Made by a program: the position numbers and the translations under genes. From contig JAGCSE010000256.1 in NCBI GenBank assembly GCA_017964325.1, positions 1 through 39,635 of the forward strand: a stretch of 39,635 bases of DNA, in the 5' to 3' direction. Below the pieces are notes generated by a model. The model searched no databases. It saw only the letters and a list, made by a program, of their open reading frames with translations, and was not told where the DNA came from. Source of the DNA: Victivallales bacterium (GTDB lineage: Bacteria > Verrucomicrobiota > Lentisphaeria > Oligosphaerales > Oligosphaeraceae). Shown piece by piece: positions 25,393 to 34,344 of the stretch; position 1 is the first letter of the stretch; the number at the start of each line of letters is the position of its first letter.

Positions 25393-26196
25393 ATGTTCAA
25401 ACGCAAACTGGCCGTACAGATGTACTCCCTCCGCAACGAAATCGAAAAGCTCGGAATGCGCAGCGTCCTCAAGACCGTCGCCGACATCGGCTACATCGGC
25501 ATCGAACCCTGCGGCTTCGGCGACCTCTCCATCCCGGATTTCTACAAGGCCGCTTCCGATCTCGGTCTCGAAATCACTTCCTCCCACCGCCCGTGGTGCA
25601 ATCTCGACAATATCAACGAATCCATCGACCAGGCCGGCGAACTCGGACTCAAACGCGTCGTCTGCGGCTATGGCCCCAAGGATTTCGAAAATCTTGACGC
25701 CATCAAACGCACCGCCGACGCCACCAACACGATGATGCAGAAGCTGAAGCCCCTCGGCATCGAACTCTTCCAGCATAACCACTACTGGGAATTCGAACGC
25801 CTCGACGGCGAACTTAAATACGATATCTATCTGAAATACTGCCCGGACATCAAATTCCAGCTCGACGCCTACTGGTCGTCCAATTTCGGCGCCAACAACG
25901 CCGCCGAAATGGTCCGCAAATACTACGACCGCATCATCCTCCTCCACATGAAGGACGGCACCACCGAAAAGCCCAACCTCAACCCCACCATCGTAAAAGG
26001 CACATACGAGCAGAAAGTCCCGCTCCGCCCGCTCGGCGAAGGCAAGCTCAACATTCGCGATATCCTCGAAGAGGCTCCTGAAGCCATCGACAACATCATC
26101 GTCGAACTCGACAACTCCCCATACGACATGGTCGTCTCCCTCACCCGCTCCTACATCTACATGAATCAGGCCGGCTTTGCATACGGTCGTCGGTAA
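25393..26196 (+). CDS. Sugar phosphate isomerase/epimerase (xylose-isomerase-like TIM barrel)
   Basis: The 267-residue protein belongs to the AP-endonuclease-2/xylose isomerase-like family. It has LAVQMYSLRNE at the start, GIEPCGF, the metal-site HNHYWEF region near residue 130, and HMKDG near residue 186, with ELD near the end. Members isomerise or epimerise sugars or inositols, or support oxidation of keto sugars. AAAGGAG before the ATG is a strong ribosome site. It has no signal peptide. The gene stands alone on its strand, followed by a hairpin and the proline-rich protein. The substrate is unknown, but the Gfo/Idh dehydrogenase at 27537 is a common partner of this family. Confidence 0.9.
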   Translation: MFKRKLAVQMYSLRNEIEKLGMRSVLKTVADIGYIGIEPCGFGDLSIPDFYKAASDLGLEITSSHRPWCNLDNINESIDQAGELGLKRVVCGYGPKDFENLDAIKRTADATNTMMQKLKPLGIELFQHNHYWEFERLDGELKYDIYLKYCPDIKFQLDAYWSSNFGANNAAEMVRKYYDRIILLHMKDGTTEKPNLNPTIVKGTYEQKVPLRPLGEGKLNIRDILEEAPEAIDNIIVELDNSPYDMVVSLTRSYIYMNQAGFAYGRR

Positions 26197-26221
26197 TCAC
26201 TTAATGCCAATAATGTGACAA

Positions 26222-26249
26222 TGCCTGAAGCCTCAATTGGCTTCAGGCA
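26222..26249 (+). terminator. Hairpin downstream of the sugar isomerase
   Basis: TGCCTGAAGCC and its exact complement GGCTTCAGGCA form an 11-bp perfect stem with a TCAATT loop, 25 bp after the isomerase stop. No long T-run follows (CACATTTC), so it is a stabilising hairpin or an imperfect terminator. Confidence 0.5.
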
Positions 26250-26286
26250 CATTTCAACAACACAACCACCCCAAAAAGACAACCGT

Positions 26287-27003
26287 ATGTCGGAACAACC
26301 TCCAAATTCAAATAACTCATCTGACGATACCCCTACCCTGCTTCCACCCAAATCCCCGCCACCCACCTCTCAGCAATATCCGCCGCCGCGTCCTGCTGCC
26401 GTTCCGCCACCCATCTCTCAGCAATATCCGCCACAGCCACGTCCTGCAGCCGTTCCGCCACCGCCTGTCATCCAGCCGACACCGCCGCGTCCTGCAGCCG
26501 TTCCGCCACCTGCTTCTCAGCAGCAATATCCGCCGCAGCCGCGTCCTGCTGCCGTTCCGCCACCTGCTTCTCAGCAGCAATATCCGCCGCAGCCGCGTCC
26601 TTTCGCCGCCCCACCTCCCCCCATCATCAATCCCCAACCACAGCCACCCATCATCAATCCCCAACCGCAGCAACCTGTCATCCAACCTCAACCACAATAC
26701 CAACCTATGTCCCAACAACCTTATCAGCAACCGCAACAATACCAGCCGCCTATTCAGCAAGTCATCATCCCTCAGCAGAACAGCAACCTCAGCCCAACCG
26801 TCACAATAGGAGACTGGATCGTCTATATGATTCTGATGATGATTCCCATCGTCAATATAATCATGTTTATTGTCTTCGCCTTTGACAGTTCCAAACCAAG
26901 CCGCGCCAATTTAATCAAAGCACAATTACTCCTGTTACTCATCCTGCTAATTCCAGGCATCATCATTTTCTTCGCACTACTTGGTGGTGCCATGAATATG
27001 TAA
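26287..27003 (+). CDS. Membrane protein with proline-rich repeats and two-helix C-terminal domain
   Basis: The 238-residue protein starts MSEQPPNSNNSS. About residues 25-135 are Pro/Gln-rich with five imperfect copies of an SQQQYPPQPRPAAVPPPA-type unit. A Gln/Asn-rich stretch follows. The last 65 residues are a compact two-helix membrane domain: SPTVTIGDWIVYMI, then PIVNIIMFIVFAF, SKPSRANL and a second hydrophobic helix. I prefer this ATG to the upstream one (26215), which lies in the isomerase hairpin. The same C-terminal domain, without the repeats, forms the next gene (27076). Function is unknown; the long flexible proline region suggests a protein-protein or wall-spanning spacer. Confidence 0.8.
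   Translation: MSEQPPNSNNSSDDTPTLLPPKSPPPTSQQYPPPRPAAVPPPISQQYPPQPRPAAVPPPPVIQPTPPRPAAVPPPASQQQYPPQPRPAAVPPPASQQQYPPQPRPFAAPPPPIINPQPQPPIINPQPQQPVIQPQPQYQPMSQQPYQQPQQYQPPIQQVIIPQQNSNLSPTVTIGDWIVYMILMMIPIVNIIMFIVFAFDSSKPSRANLIKAQLLLLLILLIPGIIIFFALLGGAMNM
26359..26612 (+). repeat. Tandem repeats coding for a proline-rich region
   Basis: Imperfect units of about 48-54 bp encode SQQ(Q)YPPQPRPAAVPPP-type repeats. The last two copies are nearly identical over 54 bp (starting at 26516 and 26570), which suggests recent slippage or unequal exchange and likely length variation between strains. Confidence 0.8.
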
Positions 27004-27020
27004 GCTAAACCCAAAGTAAA

Positions 27021-27052
27021 AGCCTGAAATCCACCTATTTCGGGCTTTTTTT
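27021..27052 (+). terminator. Intrinsic terminator after the proline-rich protein gene
   Basis: AGCCTGAAAT pairs with ATTTCGGGCT (one T-G pair) across a short CCACCT loop, and a run of seven T follows directly. It ends transcription between the two paralogous membrane-protein genes. Confidence 0.8.
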
Positions 27053-27075
27053 CATTCATTTCACTACAAAAAAAG

Positions 27076-27378
27076 ATGTCAGAACAATCTGACTATTCCA
27101 CACAAAAACAACCTGAGCAGTCGGTTATCACACAATCGTCAAATGGTTTCAGCCCGACAGTTACCAAAGGCGAATGGATTCTTTATCTCTTTCTGCAAAT
27201 GATTCCATTCGTGAATATTGTGATGCTCATCATTTATGCCAGAGACAAATCCAAACCCAGTCGCGCAAATCTGGCGAAAGTTCATCTCATGTTCATCATT
27301 GTTATTCTTTCCTTGGCAATCATCTATTTTATATATTTTCTATATGACTTTGGGAAAGCCATGAAAAGCATTCATTAG
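27076..27378 (+). CDS. Small two-helix membrane protein, paralog of the preceding gene
   Basis: The 100-residue product begins MSEQSDYSTQK and has SPTVTKGEWILYLFLQ, PFVNIVMLIIYA, SKPSRANLAK and a second hydrophobic stretch. These match the C-terminal domain of the proline-rich protein at 26287-27003 in order and spacing. Only the proline-rich region is missing, so the pair arose by tandem duplication followed by gain or loss of the repeat. The domain resembles small membrane proteins common in gut anaerobes; function unknown. Confidence 0.8.
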   Translation: MSEQSDYSTQKQPEQSVITQSSNGFSPTVTKGEWILYLFLQMIPFVNIVMLIIYARDKSKPSRANLAKVHLMFIIVILSLAIIYFIYFLYDFGKAMKSIH

Positions 27379-27536
27379 GGCCGATCCAATCGTAATTAAC
27401 ACCAATTTTCATTATAAACATACTATAGATTAGGTAGAATCCATCCATTCAAGTGTAACTTCTGCTTGCAAATAGGACAACAACGGACATAGTAATCTAT
27501 GGTGTTTTATTACCTATTAATAACAGGAGTCTTTTC

Positions 27537-28793
27537 ATGAAACAGGTAAAAATTCTCATTGTCGGTTGCGGTGCGCGTGGAACAGGTTATGGAAAATTTG
27601 CGTTGGCGAATCCAGAGCGTGCAAAAGTTGTGGCTATTGCGGAACCGATTCCCGAACGGCGGAACGCCGTGGGGGATGCGCATAATGTCCCGCCTGAATA
27701 TCGTTTTAATAGCTGGGAAGATGCCGCACGTCTCCCGCGCATGGCCGACGCGGTGCTCATCTGCACACAAGACCAGATGCATGAAGAACCCGCAATTGCC
27801 TTTGCAAAACTGGGTTACGATATCCTGCTGGAAAAACCGATGGCTCCGACGGCGGATTCGTGCCGCAGAATCGTCGAGGCCGTGAAAAAGGCGGGCGTTC
27901 TTTTTGCAGTCTGCCACGTCCTCCGCTACACAGCCTACACGAGAAAACTCAAAGAAATTTTGGGCTCTGGCGCCATCGGCGAAATCATCAACATCCAGCA
28001 TCTGGAACCGGTCAGCTATTGGCATCAGGCACATTCTTTCGTGCGCGGCAATTGGCGGAACGAAGAGGAATCCTCTTTCATGCTCCTCGCAAAATGCTGC
28101 CATGACGTTGATTGGCTCCGCTATGTGATGGGACGGCCCTGCCGTCAAGTCCAGTCTTTTGGAACTCTGAAGCATTTCCGCCCCGAATGCGCTCCCGCTG
28201 GAGCGGCGGCTCGTTGCTTGGACTGCCCTGCGGAGATTGAGAAGAACTGCCCCTATTCCGCCATCAAAATCTATTTGCGCGACCGTTTGGACAAAGGACA
28301 CGCCGGCTGGCCGGTAAATGTTCTCGCACATGAAGTTACACGTGAAACAATACTCGCCGCATTGCGCAATGGCCCGTATGGACGCTGCGTCTATGCCTGC
28401 GACAACGATGTCGTGGACAACCAAGTCGTCAACATGCTTTTCGACAACGGCAGTACCGTTTCCATGACGATGACCGCCTTCAATTCGCACGGCGGCAGAT
28501 TGACGCGAATCTTCGGAACAAAAGGCTCCATCGACACCGACAGCAACACCATCACGCTTTTCGATTTTCTGACCGACAAGAAAACCGTCATCGACACCGC
28601 CATAAAAAACGACGGCGGCATCCTGAGCGGTCATGGCGGCGGAGACAACGGCTTGATGGACGCGTTCATTTCCGCCGTCGCGGAGCAGGATCCATCCAAA
28701 ATCCTCTCCGGCACGGACGAGACGCTCGAAAGCCATCTTATGGTCTTCGCGGCGGAAGAATCCCGCAAAAACAGCAAGGTCGTGAAACTGTAG
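27537..28793 (+). CDS. Gfo/Idh/MocA family NAD(P)-dependent oxidoreductase
   Basis: The 418-residue protein has an N-terminal Rossmann fold (VKILIVGCGARGTGYG), the catalytic-lysine motif EKPMAP near residue 104, and C-terminal CHDVDWLRYVMG. A cysteine cluster (RCLDCPAEIEKNCPYSA, about residues 223-240) adds three cysteines seen in a subgroup of this family. Members oxidise or epimerise sugars and inositols at a hydroxyl with NAD(P). AGGAG at 27525-27529 is the ribosome site. It has no signal peptide. The family often works with TIM-barrel isomerases like the one at 25393, but here they are not adjacent in a tight operon. Confidence 0.92.
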   Translation: MKQVKILIVGCGARGTGYGKFALANPERAKVVAIAEPIPERRNAVGDAHNVPPEYRFNSWEDAARLPRMADAVLICTQDQMHEEPAIAFAKLGYDILLEKPMAPTADSCRRIVEAVKKAGVLFAVCHVLRYTAYTRKLKEILGSGAIGEIINIQHLEPVSYWHQAHSFVRGNWRNEEESSFMLLAKCCHDVDWLRYVMGRPCRQVQSFGTLKHFRPECAPAGAAARCLDCPAEIEKNCPYSAIKIYLRDRLDKGHAGWPVNVLAHEVTRETILAALRNGPYGRCVYACDNDVVDNQVVNMLFDNGSTVSMTMTAFNSHGGRLTRIFGTKGSIDTDSNTITLFDFLTDKKTVIDTAIKNDGGILSGHGGGDNGLMDAFISAVAEQDPSKILSGTDETLESHLMVFAAEESRKNSKVVKL

Positions 28794-28845
28794 AGAAATT
28801 CTTGTGTTATCGAAAGCGGAATCCGTGTGAAAGGCATCATTTGCG

Positions 28846-28868
28846 TCCCCCCGCATTCATGCGGGGGA
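28846..28868. terminator. Hairpin between convergent genes
   Basis: CCCCCGCA-ttca-TGCGGGGG is a perfect GC-rich stem 55 bp after the dehydrogenase stop and 44 bp before the prfA stop. A short AGATTT follows on the plus strand. It probably acts on both strands, though the T-tract is weak. Confidence 0.6.
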
Positions 28869-28911
28869 GATTTCATCCGCCAATCTCCACACCAACGCTG
28901 TGAATTGTAAG

Positions 28912-29997
28912 TCAATCAATTCCCAACTCTTCTGCAAGGCGGCGGTTCGCATCAATGGCGCGGATTTCACCAATCAGTTCATCCATATTGCCTTCCATGA
29001 TGTTGTCCAAATCATAGAACGTCAAATCGAAACGGTGGTCTGAGACGCGATTCTGTGGATAATTGTATGTGCGGATGCGTTCGCTGCGGTCGCCCGTACC
29101 GACTTGTGAACGCCGCTCGCTGGCATTTTTCTTATCTTCCTCATCCTGCTTGATTTGCAGTAAACGGGAACGCAGGATGCGCATGGCTATTTCCTTATTG
29201 CGGTGCTGCGATTTCTCCTGCTGTGACGCGACGAACATACCCGTCGGAATATGCGTCACGCGGACGGCCGAGTCAGTCGTGTTGACGCACTGCCCGCCAT
29301 GGCCGGACGAGCGGAACACGTCAATCCGCAAATCTTCCGGATTCAGTTCGAAATCAACTTCTTGCGCCTCCGCCAGCACGGCAACCGTCACCGTTGACGT
29401 ATGGATTCGCCCCTGCGTTTCCGTCACGGGAATCCGCTGAACGCGATGCACGCCGCTCTCAAAACGCATATTCGACCATGCGCCATCGCCGCGAAGCGTG
29501 AACGAAACGGACTTTATGCCGCCCAACGGCGTGTCGCTCAATTCCATGAGTTCGTTCTTCCAGCCTTTCATCTCCGCGTATTTACAGTACATACGGTACA
29601 TATCCGCAACAAACAGCGCGGCTTCGTCGCCGCCCGCGCCGGGGCGGATTTCGATGATGACATCTTTTCCTTCGTTCGGATGCATCGGCAAGATTTGCGC
29701 CTTGATTTCGCCGTCGAGACGATGTTCATCCTTCTCCAAAGTCTCTATATCGGCCTTGATGACCTCCTTGAAATCGTCGTCGGTTTCCACCAGCAGGAGT
29801 TCGCGGTTATCCTTCAAATTCTTGACGACTTTCTGGTATTCGTTCCAAGCCGCCATTAAATGCTTGATTTTCTGATACTCGCGGTTGAGTTGCTGATATT
29901 GGTTCTGGTCGCCTTTTGTGAAATCAAACGCAGAAATGGCGCGCTCCACCTCCTGAAGACGCGCCTCCGAACTCATGATGTAGCCGCTTAAGTCCAT
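28912..29997 (-). CDS. prfA: Peptide chain release factor 1
   Basis: The 361-residue protein has the class I release-factor motifs. GGQ at residues 234-236 in SGHGGQCVNT is the peptidyl-hydrolysis loop, and PVT at 190-192 in RIPVTETQGRIHT corresponds to the P-x-T tripeptide that marks RF1 (UAA/UAG) rather than RF2. It begins MDLSGYIM; an internal ATG at residue 8 is an alternative start and neither has a strong SD. It follows the PRPP synthetase gene by 6 bp and is probably cotranscribed with it. Confidence 0.97.
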   Translation of the reverse strand: MDLSGYIMSSEARLQEVERAISAFDFTKGDQNQYQQLNREYQKIKHLMAAWNEYQKVVKNLKDNRELLLVETDDDFKEVIKADIETLEKDEHRLDGEIKAQILPMHPNEGKDVIIEIRPGAGGDEAALFVADMYRMYCKYAEMKGWKNELMELSDTPLGGIKSVSFTLRGDGAWSNMRFESGVHRVQRIPVTETQGRIHTSTVTVAVLAEAQEVDFELNPEDLRIDVFRSSGHGGQCVNTTDSAVRVTHIPTGMFVASQQEKSQHRNKEIAMRILRSRLLQIKQDEEDKKNASERRSQVGTGDRSERIRTYNYPQNRVSDHRFDLTFYDLDNIMEGNMDELIGEIRAIDANRRLAEELGID

Positions 29998-30003
29998 ATT
30001 ATG

Positions 30004-31230
30004 TCAATTCTGCTTGTCCGCCTGATGAATCATCAGCTGTTCCCAATGCGGGTTCTTCCGTGATACGTCAACCGTGTAAAGGCACGTGTTCCGTTTGTCT
30101 TCCAAATGCAGGACATCTGTCAAAAGAGTATGGGCGATCCAACGTTCAAGCTTCAGGATAAGCATTTTGCGACGCAGACGCCCTTGATGGTCCCGATTCA
30201 GGATATTCGGCAGCGTATTCGTCGTGATGATGGCGTCAATCGCCGGATCGTTCAGATTGTCCTTCACTTCGGGGGACGAATAGAAATGCGTCACGACGAA
30301 CACGACACGGCGCGCATGAGCCTCCTTCAGGCGACGGCAACACTCCGCGATGGTCGTGCCCGTCCGCACCATATCATCGAACACAATCACTTCGCGCCCT
30401 ACGATTTCTTCCAATTTCATCGGGCTGTTTTCATGGCAGACCATGTTCACGCTGCGTTCGCCGACGCGCTCCTTGTCCATCCAAAGCATGCCGACTTGAC
30501 GGCGCGGGCTCGGCAACAACGGCATCTGCTTCTTATCTATATATTCATTCAGATATTTATAGACATCCTCCACGAACGGACGCGATCCATTGTCAGGAGC
30601 GCAGACCACAATGCCCTTCTCGCTGTCCGGATCCAGAAGCGTCTCCTCATTGGCCAGGAACATGGCGTAAAGTTTCGCGGGGGAAAGATTGAAGAAATTA
30701 TCCGCTCCAAACTCCTCGGAGAACATTTTCGCGACGGCGGAAGAATGGTTGTGGACGGTCATGACCGTATCGACACCTGCTTTTTTCAGCAGTTCACAAT
30801 ACAGACGGGAGGAGAACGGCTGCCCGTCGAATTTCTTCAAGTCTTTGAAAGAACGAGGTTTGCCATTCGGGTCCTGCTTCGGCCCACGATCCTGTGCGCT
30901 GTAGAACAAATCAGGCTCCACGAGAATGACGCGTTCGGCGCCGTTGTCCTTCGCCGCCCGTGTTGTCAGGAAATTGCGCATGGCGCGGGCGTTTCGCGTC
31001 AATTCGCCGCTACAGGAGGAGACGATGACTACCGTCTTCCCTTCAAGACTCCGCCCAACATGTTCGTCATCCTGCAAGAAGATGAAGCGCGGGCAGAATT
31101 CGCTATTTGCAAAATCTTTGAACGCAAGGATATCCGAGATGTCGATCTCCTGTCCCATACGCTCCGCAATATCGCTTGCCAACGGATCATCGGAAACGGC
31201 ACCTACTACCACTACGTCGTCACTCAGCAT
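30004..31230 (-). CDS. Ribose-phosphate pyrophosphokinase, long form
   Basis: The 408-residue protein is a PRPP synthetase homologue, against about 315 residues in the classical enzyme. VIVFDDMVRTGTTIAE near residue 290 is the PRPP-binding loop; YSAQDRGPKQD corresponds to the ATP-binding flexible loop and VHNHS to the metal-binding histidine region. The insertion GPKQDPNGKPRSFKDL and a roughly 60-residue C-terminal extension (LILKLERWIAHTLLTDV to the end) explain the extra length. It makes PRPP for nucleotide and amino acid synthesis. GAGGATAAAAC precedes the ATG. The divergent loops leave room for a different regulation or sugar donor. Confidence 0.88.
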   Translation of the reverse strand: MLSDDVVVVGAVSDDPLASDIAERMGQEIDISDILAFKDFANSEFCPRFIFLQDDEHVGRSLEGKTVVIVSSCSGELTRNARAMRNFLTTRAAKDNGAERVILVEPDLFYSAQDRGPKQDPNGKPRSFKDLKKFDGQPFSSRLYCELLKKAGVDTVMTVHNHSSAVAKMFSEEFGADNFFNLSPAKLYAMFLANEETLLDPDSEKGIVVCAPDNGSRPFVEDVYKYLNEYIDKKQMPLLPSPRRQVGMLWMDKERVGERSVNMVCHENSPMKLEEIVGREVIVFDDMVRTGTTIAECCRRLKEAHARRVVFVVTHFYSSPEVKDNLNDPAIDAIITTNTLPNILNRDHQGRLRRKMLILKLERWIAHTLLTDVLHLEDKRNTCLYTVDVSRKNPHWEQLMIHQADKQN

Positions 31231-31350
31231 GTTTTATCCTCTTACTATGCCAACAGTCTGTTATTCAGGAGGCGGATGTCAACAAGACATCTATAAAATA
31301 TAATCCTAATTCACACTATTGGCAATTCATCGCGCCAAGTTTTCCACCAC

Positions 31351-31396
31351 CCTCCGGATGGGCGTACCACGCATACGAAGCAAGCCCATCGGAAGG
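31351..31396 (-). terminator. Hairpin after the lyxose isomerase gene, no T-tract
   Basis: CCGGATGGGC (31354-31363) and GCCCATCGG (31384-31392) pair with one bulged base and more pairs outside. It lies 20 bp past the stop codon on the minus strand. A T-run is missing, so it may be a hairpin that protects or pauses the transcript rather than a full terminator. Confidence 0.35.
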
Positions 31397-31414
31397 TAGA
31401 AATCTAGATGTAGA

Positions 31415-32104
31415 TTATTTTAAGAATTTTTCATAATCACCGCAGAGCAGGCGGTAGGGAGCTTCGTCTTCAATGATGCTTGGAAAACGCTTCGGAGCTT
31501 CCAAAAAGATGTTGTCATTATGGTCGTCGTTCACAACGGAGACTTCGCCGACCATGACCAGCCCCGTCCCTTCGACGCCCCAGAACTCATGGTAGATGCC
31601 CTGCGTCAATGTCACGCTTTCGCCGTTGCCGATATCGAAGACTTCGCCGGCGGGAATCGTGAATTTCACGCCGTCGCGATAGACGGTCACGGGCGTGTCC
31701 GCCAACTTATTGTCAGGCGTGCTGTTGTAGAGGCGGAAGGCGAGCCGCCCGCCCGCACGGTTGATGATGTCCTCCATCTTGAAACCATGATAGTGGAACG
31801 GCGTCACTTGCTTCTCGCGTACGATCATGATTTTCTCCGCGTATGGCTTCGGATATTTCTCGCTGTGCTGCAAGCCGTTTCGGATCGTAAACAGAAACAG
31901 GCCTATCTTCAGGTAGTCTTCAAAACCGAAATCCGTCACATCCCAGCCCAAACCACAGTCGATGATGGATTCGATGTCGCCCTTCGCCTTGTGTTCTTTC
32001 CACTGCTCCAATGTCCATGCGGCAAATGGCGGCAGCTTGAATTTGTTGTCCGCAAGAAACGCCTCCGCTTCACGAATATACTGGTTGATTTCCGAACGTT
32101 TCAT
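31415..32104 (-). CDS. D-lyxose/D-mannose ketol-isomerase
   Basis: The 229-residue cupin-fold protein has H104, H106 and E111 in PFHYHGFKMED plus H172 in YHEFWG. These match the four metal ligands of D-lyxose isomerase (EC 5.3.1.15), at almost the same positions as in the E. coli enzyme. It interconverts D-lyxose and D-xylulose and usually also D-mannose and D-fructose. GGAG lies ten bases before the ATG. It follows the GH36-type glycosidase by 33 bp, so the released sugar may be mannose or a pentose rather than only galactose. Cytoplasmic. Confidence 0.92.
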   Translation of the reverse strand: MKRSEINQYIREAEAFLADNKFKLPPFAAWTLEQWKEHKAKGDIESIIDCGLGWDVTDFGFEDYLKIGLFLFTIRNGLQHSEKYPKPYAEKIMIVREKQVTPFHYHGFKMEDIINRAGGRLAFRLYNSTPDNKLADTPVTVYRDGVKFTIPAGEVFDIGNGESVTLTQGIYHEFWGVEGTGLVMVGEVSVVNDDHNDNIFLEAPKRFPSIIEDEAPYRLLCGDYEKFLK

Positions 32105-32137
32105 TTTTCTTTGCTCCGTTGTTTTATCTTGTTTATT

Positions 32138-34273
32138 TTATTTGTCTTCCACCTTCACATGGAACTCCGCCGTCACGTCCTTCGCGGAAGTCAGCGTCAC
32201 ACGCAGAACACCGTCACGGTCAACCTTCAGAGCCATGTCCGCATCTTTCGCGCTGACTTTCTGCAACGCATAATTGTCGGAAAGCAGAAACGCCAACTGC
32301 GTCGGATGACCACCGACCAATTTCACCTTGCCGCACAATTCCTTCCTTTTCGCATCCCATGATAAATCTTCCAAATCGACGGCACCCTGCGTCAAATGAC
32401 GATCCGACGACAGGAACTGCGGCCTTGCCTGTTCTTCATGGACGGCCAGCAGCCGCACGCCATGCGCGGGCACCGACATGCTGAATTCGTTTTCGTAAAT
32501 ATCTTGGAATTCGTCAGTCCAGAACTCATAGATGGCGTAGAACTTAGAACTGTCCAGACCAAGTTCCCCAAATGTGAAGCCGACCTCCGCCTCCTCGTCG
32601 CTCCAATTGAACAACGCAACCACGTCCCATTCGCCGAATGGACGCTTCACTTTCAAATCCCACACAGGCGACATCTCGAACACGGGATACATATCCAACG
32701 GATGGACGTCACAGACGGGCAACGCCTGTTGCAATAACCGCATCCGTTCGGGCGGCAGTTCCGCCAATTTGTCGCCGGCGAACATCATCTGGCCTGGCAG
32801 CGCAACGACAGTCGCCGTCACACGCGCCTCCTCCAGCGGATGATATTCGCCGACCAGCAGCGTGTCGGGATCCATGAAAAACACAATGTTATGCACGAAC
32901 AATTGGTTCAACGTAGCCCTCGCCTGACTCATGATGTTGTTCCAATTGGAATTTGTGTTCGGAGCCACGATATCGCCGCCGATGCGCGAGGCATCAGCCA
33001 ATCCCGCCTCCGGCCCCGTATAATGGCCTTGGCAGGCCAGGAAGACGCGCCCCGGCCCGATGCCTTCGCGGAAGGCGTTCACGCAGCGTTCGAACGGATT
33101 CGGGCAGTCCGGATTCTTGAAACGCGCACGGACTTCGGGCCGTTCGTAGAAATGCGCGCAATAGCCCGGCCCACGGCCGGACATACCGTCGATTTTGAAG
33201 AACTCATACCCCCAGTCCTGCGCCATCTTGCGATGGATGTCCCGCAGATAGGCGATGACGTCATCGTTCGACGGGTCGATGGTATAGACGCCGTTCCATG
33301 TGCGCAACGGCTGACCGTCCTCCCCATGGAGGAACCAGTCTTTGTGCGCTTCATAGAACTCCTTGCTTCCCGTGCCAAATGGAGCCGTCCAAATGCCTGG
33401 CTTGAAACCAATTGCGCGAATATCTTCCGCCAATTTCGCCATCCCATCAGGGAACTGCGTCTTATGTGATTTCAGACTCAAGTTGTCAAACGACGACACA
33501 GGCAGTTTGTCCGAATCGCCTTGCCATGACTCAATGGACCAGTATTCCATGCCGAACGGCTTCAATTCCTTCGCGCCAACTCGCGCCTCCGCAAGGTTTT
33601 CCGCCGCGCCCGCCTGGTCAAAATAAACGTTCCATGACATCCAGCCAGTCGGCGGCGACGGGCAGCGCTTGCGGTCTATCGGTTTATAATATGGTATGTA
33701 GCGGTCACGGTAATAATTCTCCACCAGGCTGACCACCAACCCTGCTTTAGCAGCGCATGTCAATGGCAATTCGCATGATATGGAAAATTCGCCGTTGGCG
33801 ACGGTCTTCAAGGACAGTGCCTTCGCTCCTGTGAACGACAGACAGCGGTCGTGTTCGCGGTCAAACAACGCATCATTCGTCAAGCTGTCCGCCATTCCGC
33901 TTCCCATCCGCACGACATGGATCTTCTCCGACGGTGTTACGCAACATGCAAACACATCCCGCATTTTGACAGTCCCCGAAAATTTCACCACGCCCGCATA
34001 AAATTGCGCAGTACGATGAATGGCACGGATTTCCAACCGTCCACCTTCACCCGAAAACGTCAAATACCCCTGCACGCTGTTGTCGGGCGAGACAAGTGCC
34101 AAACGTTGTTTCACGGCATCCATCGGTTCCTTGACGCTCCATGCCTGATCACCGACCGTCATCGACAGCGTTGCAGCCATTTCGATTTCGCACTTTTCAT
34201 GTCGCAAAACCAGCCGCGACTTGTCTGATTCATACTCGACAGACCAATTTCCTGTTGCTTCTTTAAATGACAT
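32138..34273 (-). CDS. Clan GH-D glycosidase (GH36/GH27-like alpha-galactosidase family)
   Basis: The 711-residue protein has a beta-sandwich N-terminal domain (about 1-210), then a TIM barrel beginning PPTGWMSWNVYFDQAG and ending near 540, and a C-terminal beta domain. D362 in EFFKIDGM is the catalytic nucleophile (K-x-D), and the Asp near residue 434 in SRIGGD fits the acid/base. These are marks of alpha-galactosidase-related families, some of which cleave other alpha-sugars such as isomaltose or N-acetylgalactosamine. No signal peptide is present, so it acts on imported oligosaccharides. GGAG lies close before the ATG. The lyxose/mannose isomerase follows directly, which suggests one catabolic unit. 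Confidence 0.88.
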   Translation of the reverse strand: MSFKEATGNWSVEYESDKSRLVLRHEKCEIEMAATLSMTVGDQAWSVKEPMDAVKQRLALVSPDNSVQGYLTFSGEGGRLEIRAIHRTAQFYAGVVKFSGTVKMRDVFACCVTPSEKIHVVRMGSGMADSLTNDALFDREHDRCLSFTGAKALSLKTVANGEFSISCELPLTCAAKAGLVVSLVENYYRDRYIPYYKPIDRKRCPSPPTGWMSWNVYFDQAGAAENLAEARVGAKELKPFGMEYWSIESWQGDSDKLPVSSFDNLSLKSHKTQFPDGMAKLAEDIRAIGFKPGIWTAPFGTGSKEFYEAHKDWFLHGEDGQPLRTWNGVYTIDPSNDDVIAYLRDIHRKMAQDWGYEFFKIDGMSGRGPGYCAHFYERPEVRARFKNPDCPNPFERCVNAFREGIGPGRVFLACQGHYTGPEAGLADASRIGGDIVAPNTNSNWNNIMSQARATLNQLFVHNIVFFMDPDTLLVGEYHPLEEARVTATVVALPGQMMFAGDKLAELPPERMRLLQQALPVCDVHPLDMYPVFEMSPVWDLKVKRPFGEWDVVALFNWSDEEAEVGFTFGELGLDSSKFYAIYEFWTDEFQDIYENEFSMSVPAHGVRLLAVHEEQARPQFLSSDRHLTQGAVDLEDLSWDAKRKELCGKVKLVGGHPTQLAFLLSDNYALQKVSAKDADMALKVDRDGVLRVTLTSAKDVTAEFHVKVEDK

Positions 34274-34344
34274 GCTTCTCCAAGCCTTTTTGTTGTATAT
34301 CCGTTTTTATGCGTTCTTTATAGGGAAAAAATCTTTAGAAAAAT

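Noticed and set aside
26359..26612. Tandem repeats that might be a CRISPR array
   Set aside because: The units are contiguous, in frame, and code for a proline-rich repeat; no unique spacers separate them.
27510..28856. A 448-codon minus-strand frame
   Set aside because: Antisense shadow of the Gfo/Idh/MocA gene, which has Rossmann and EKP motifs.
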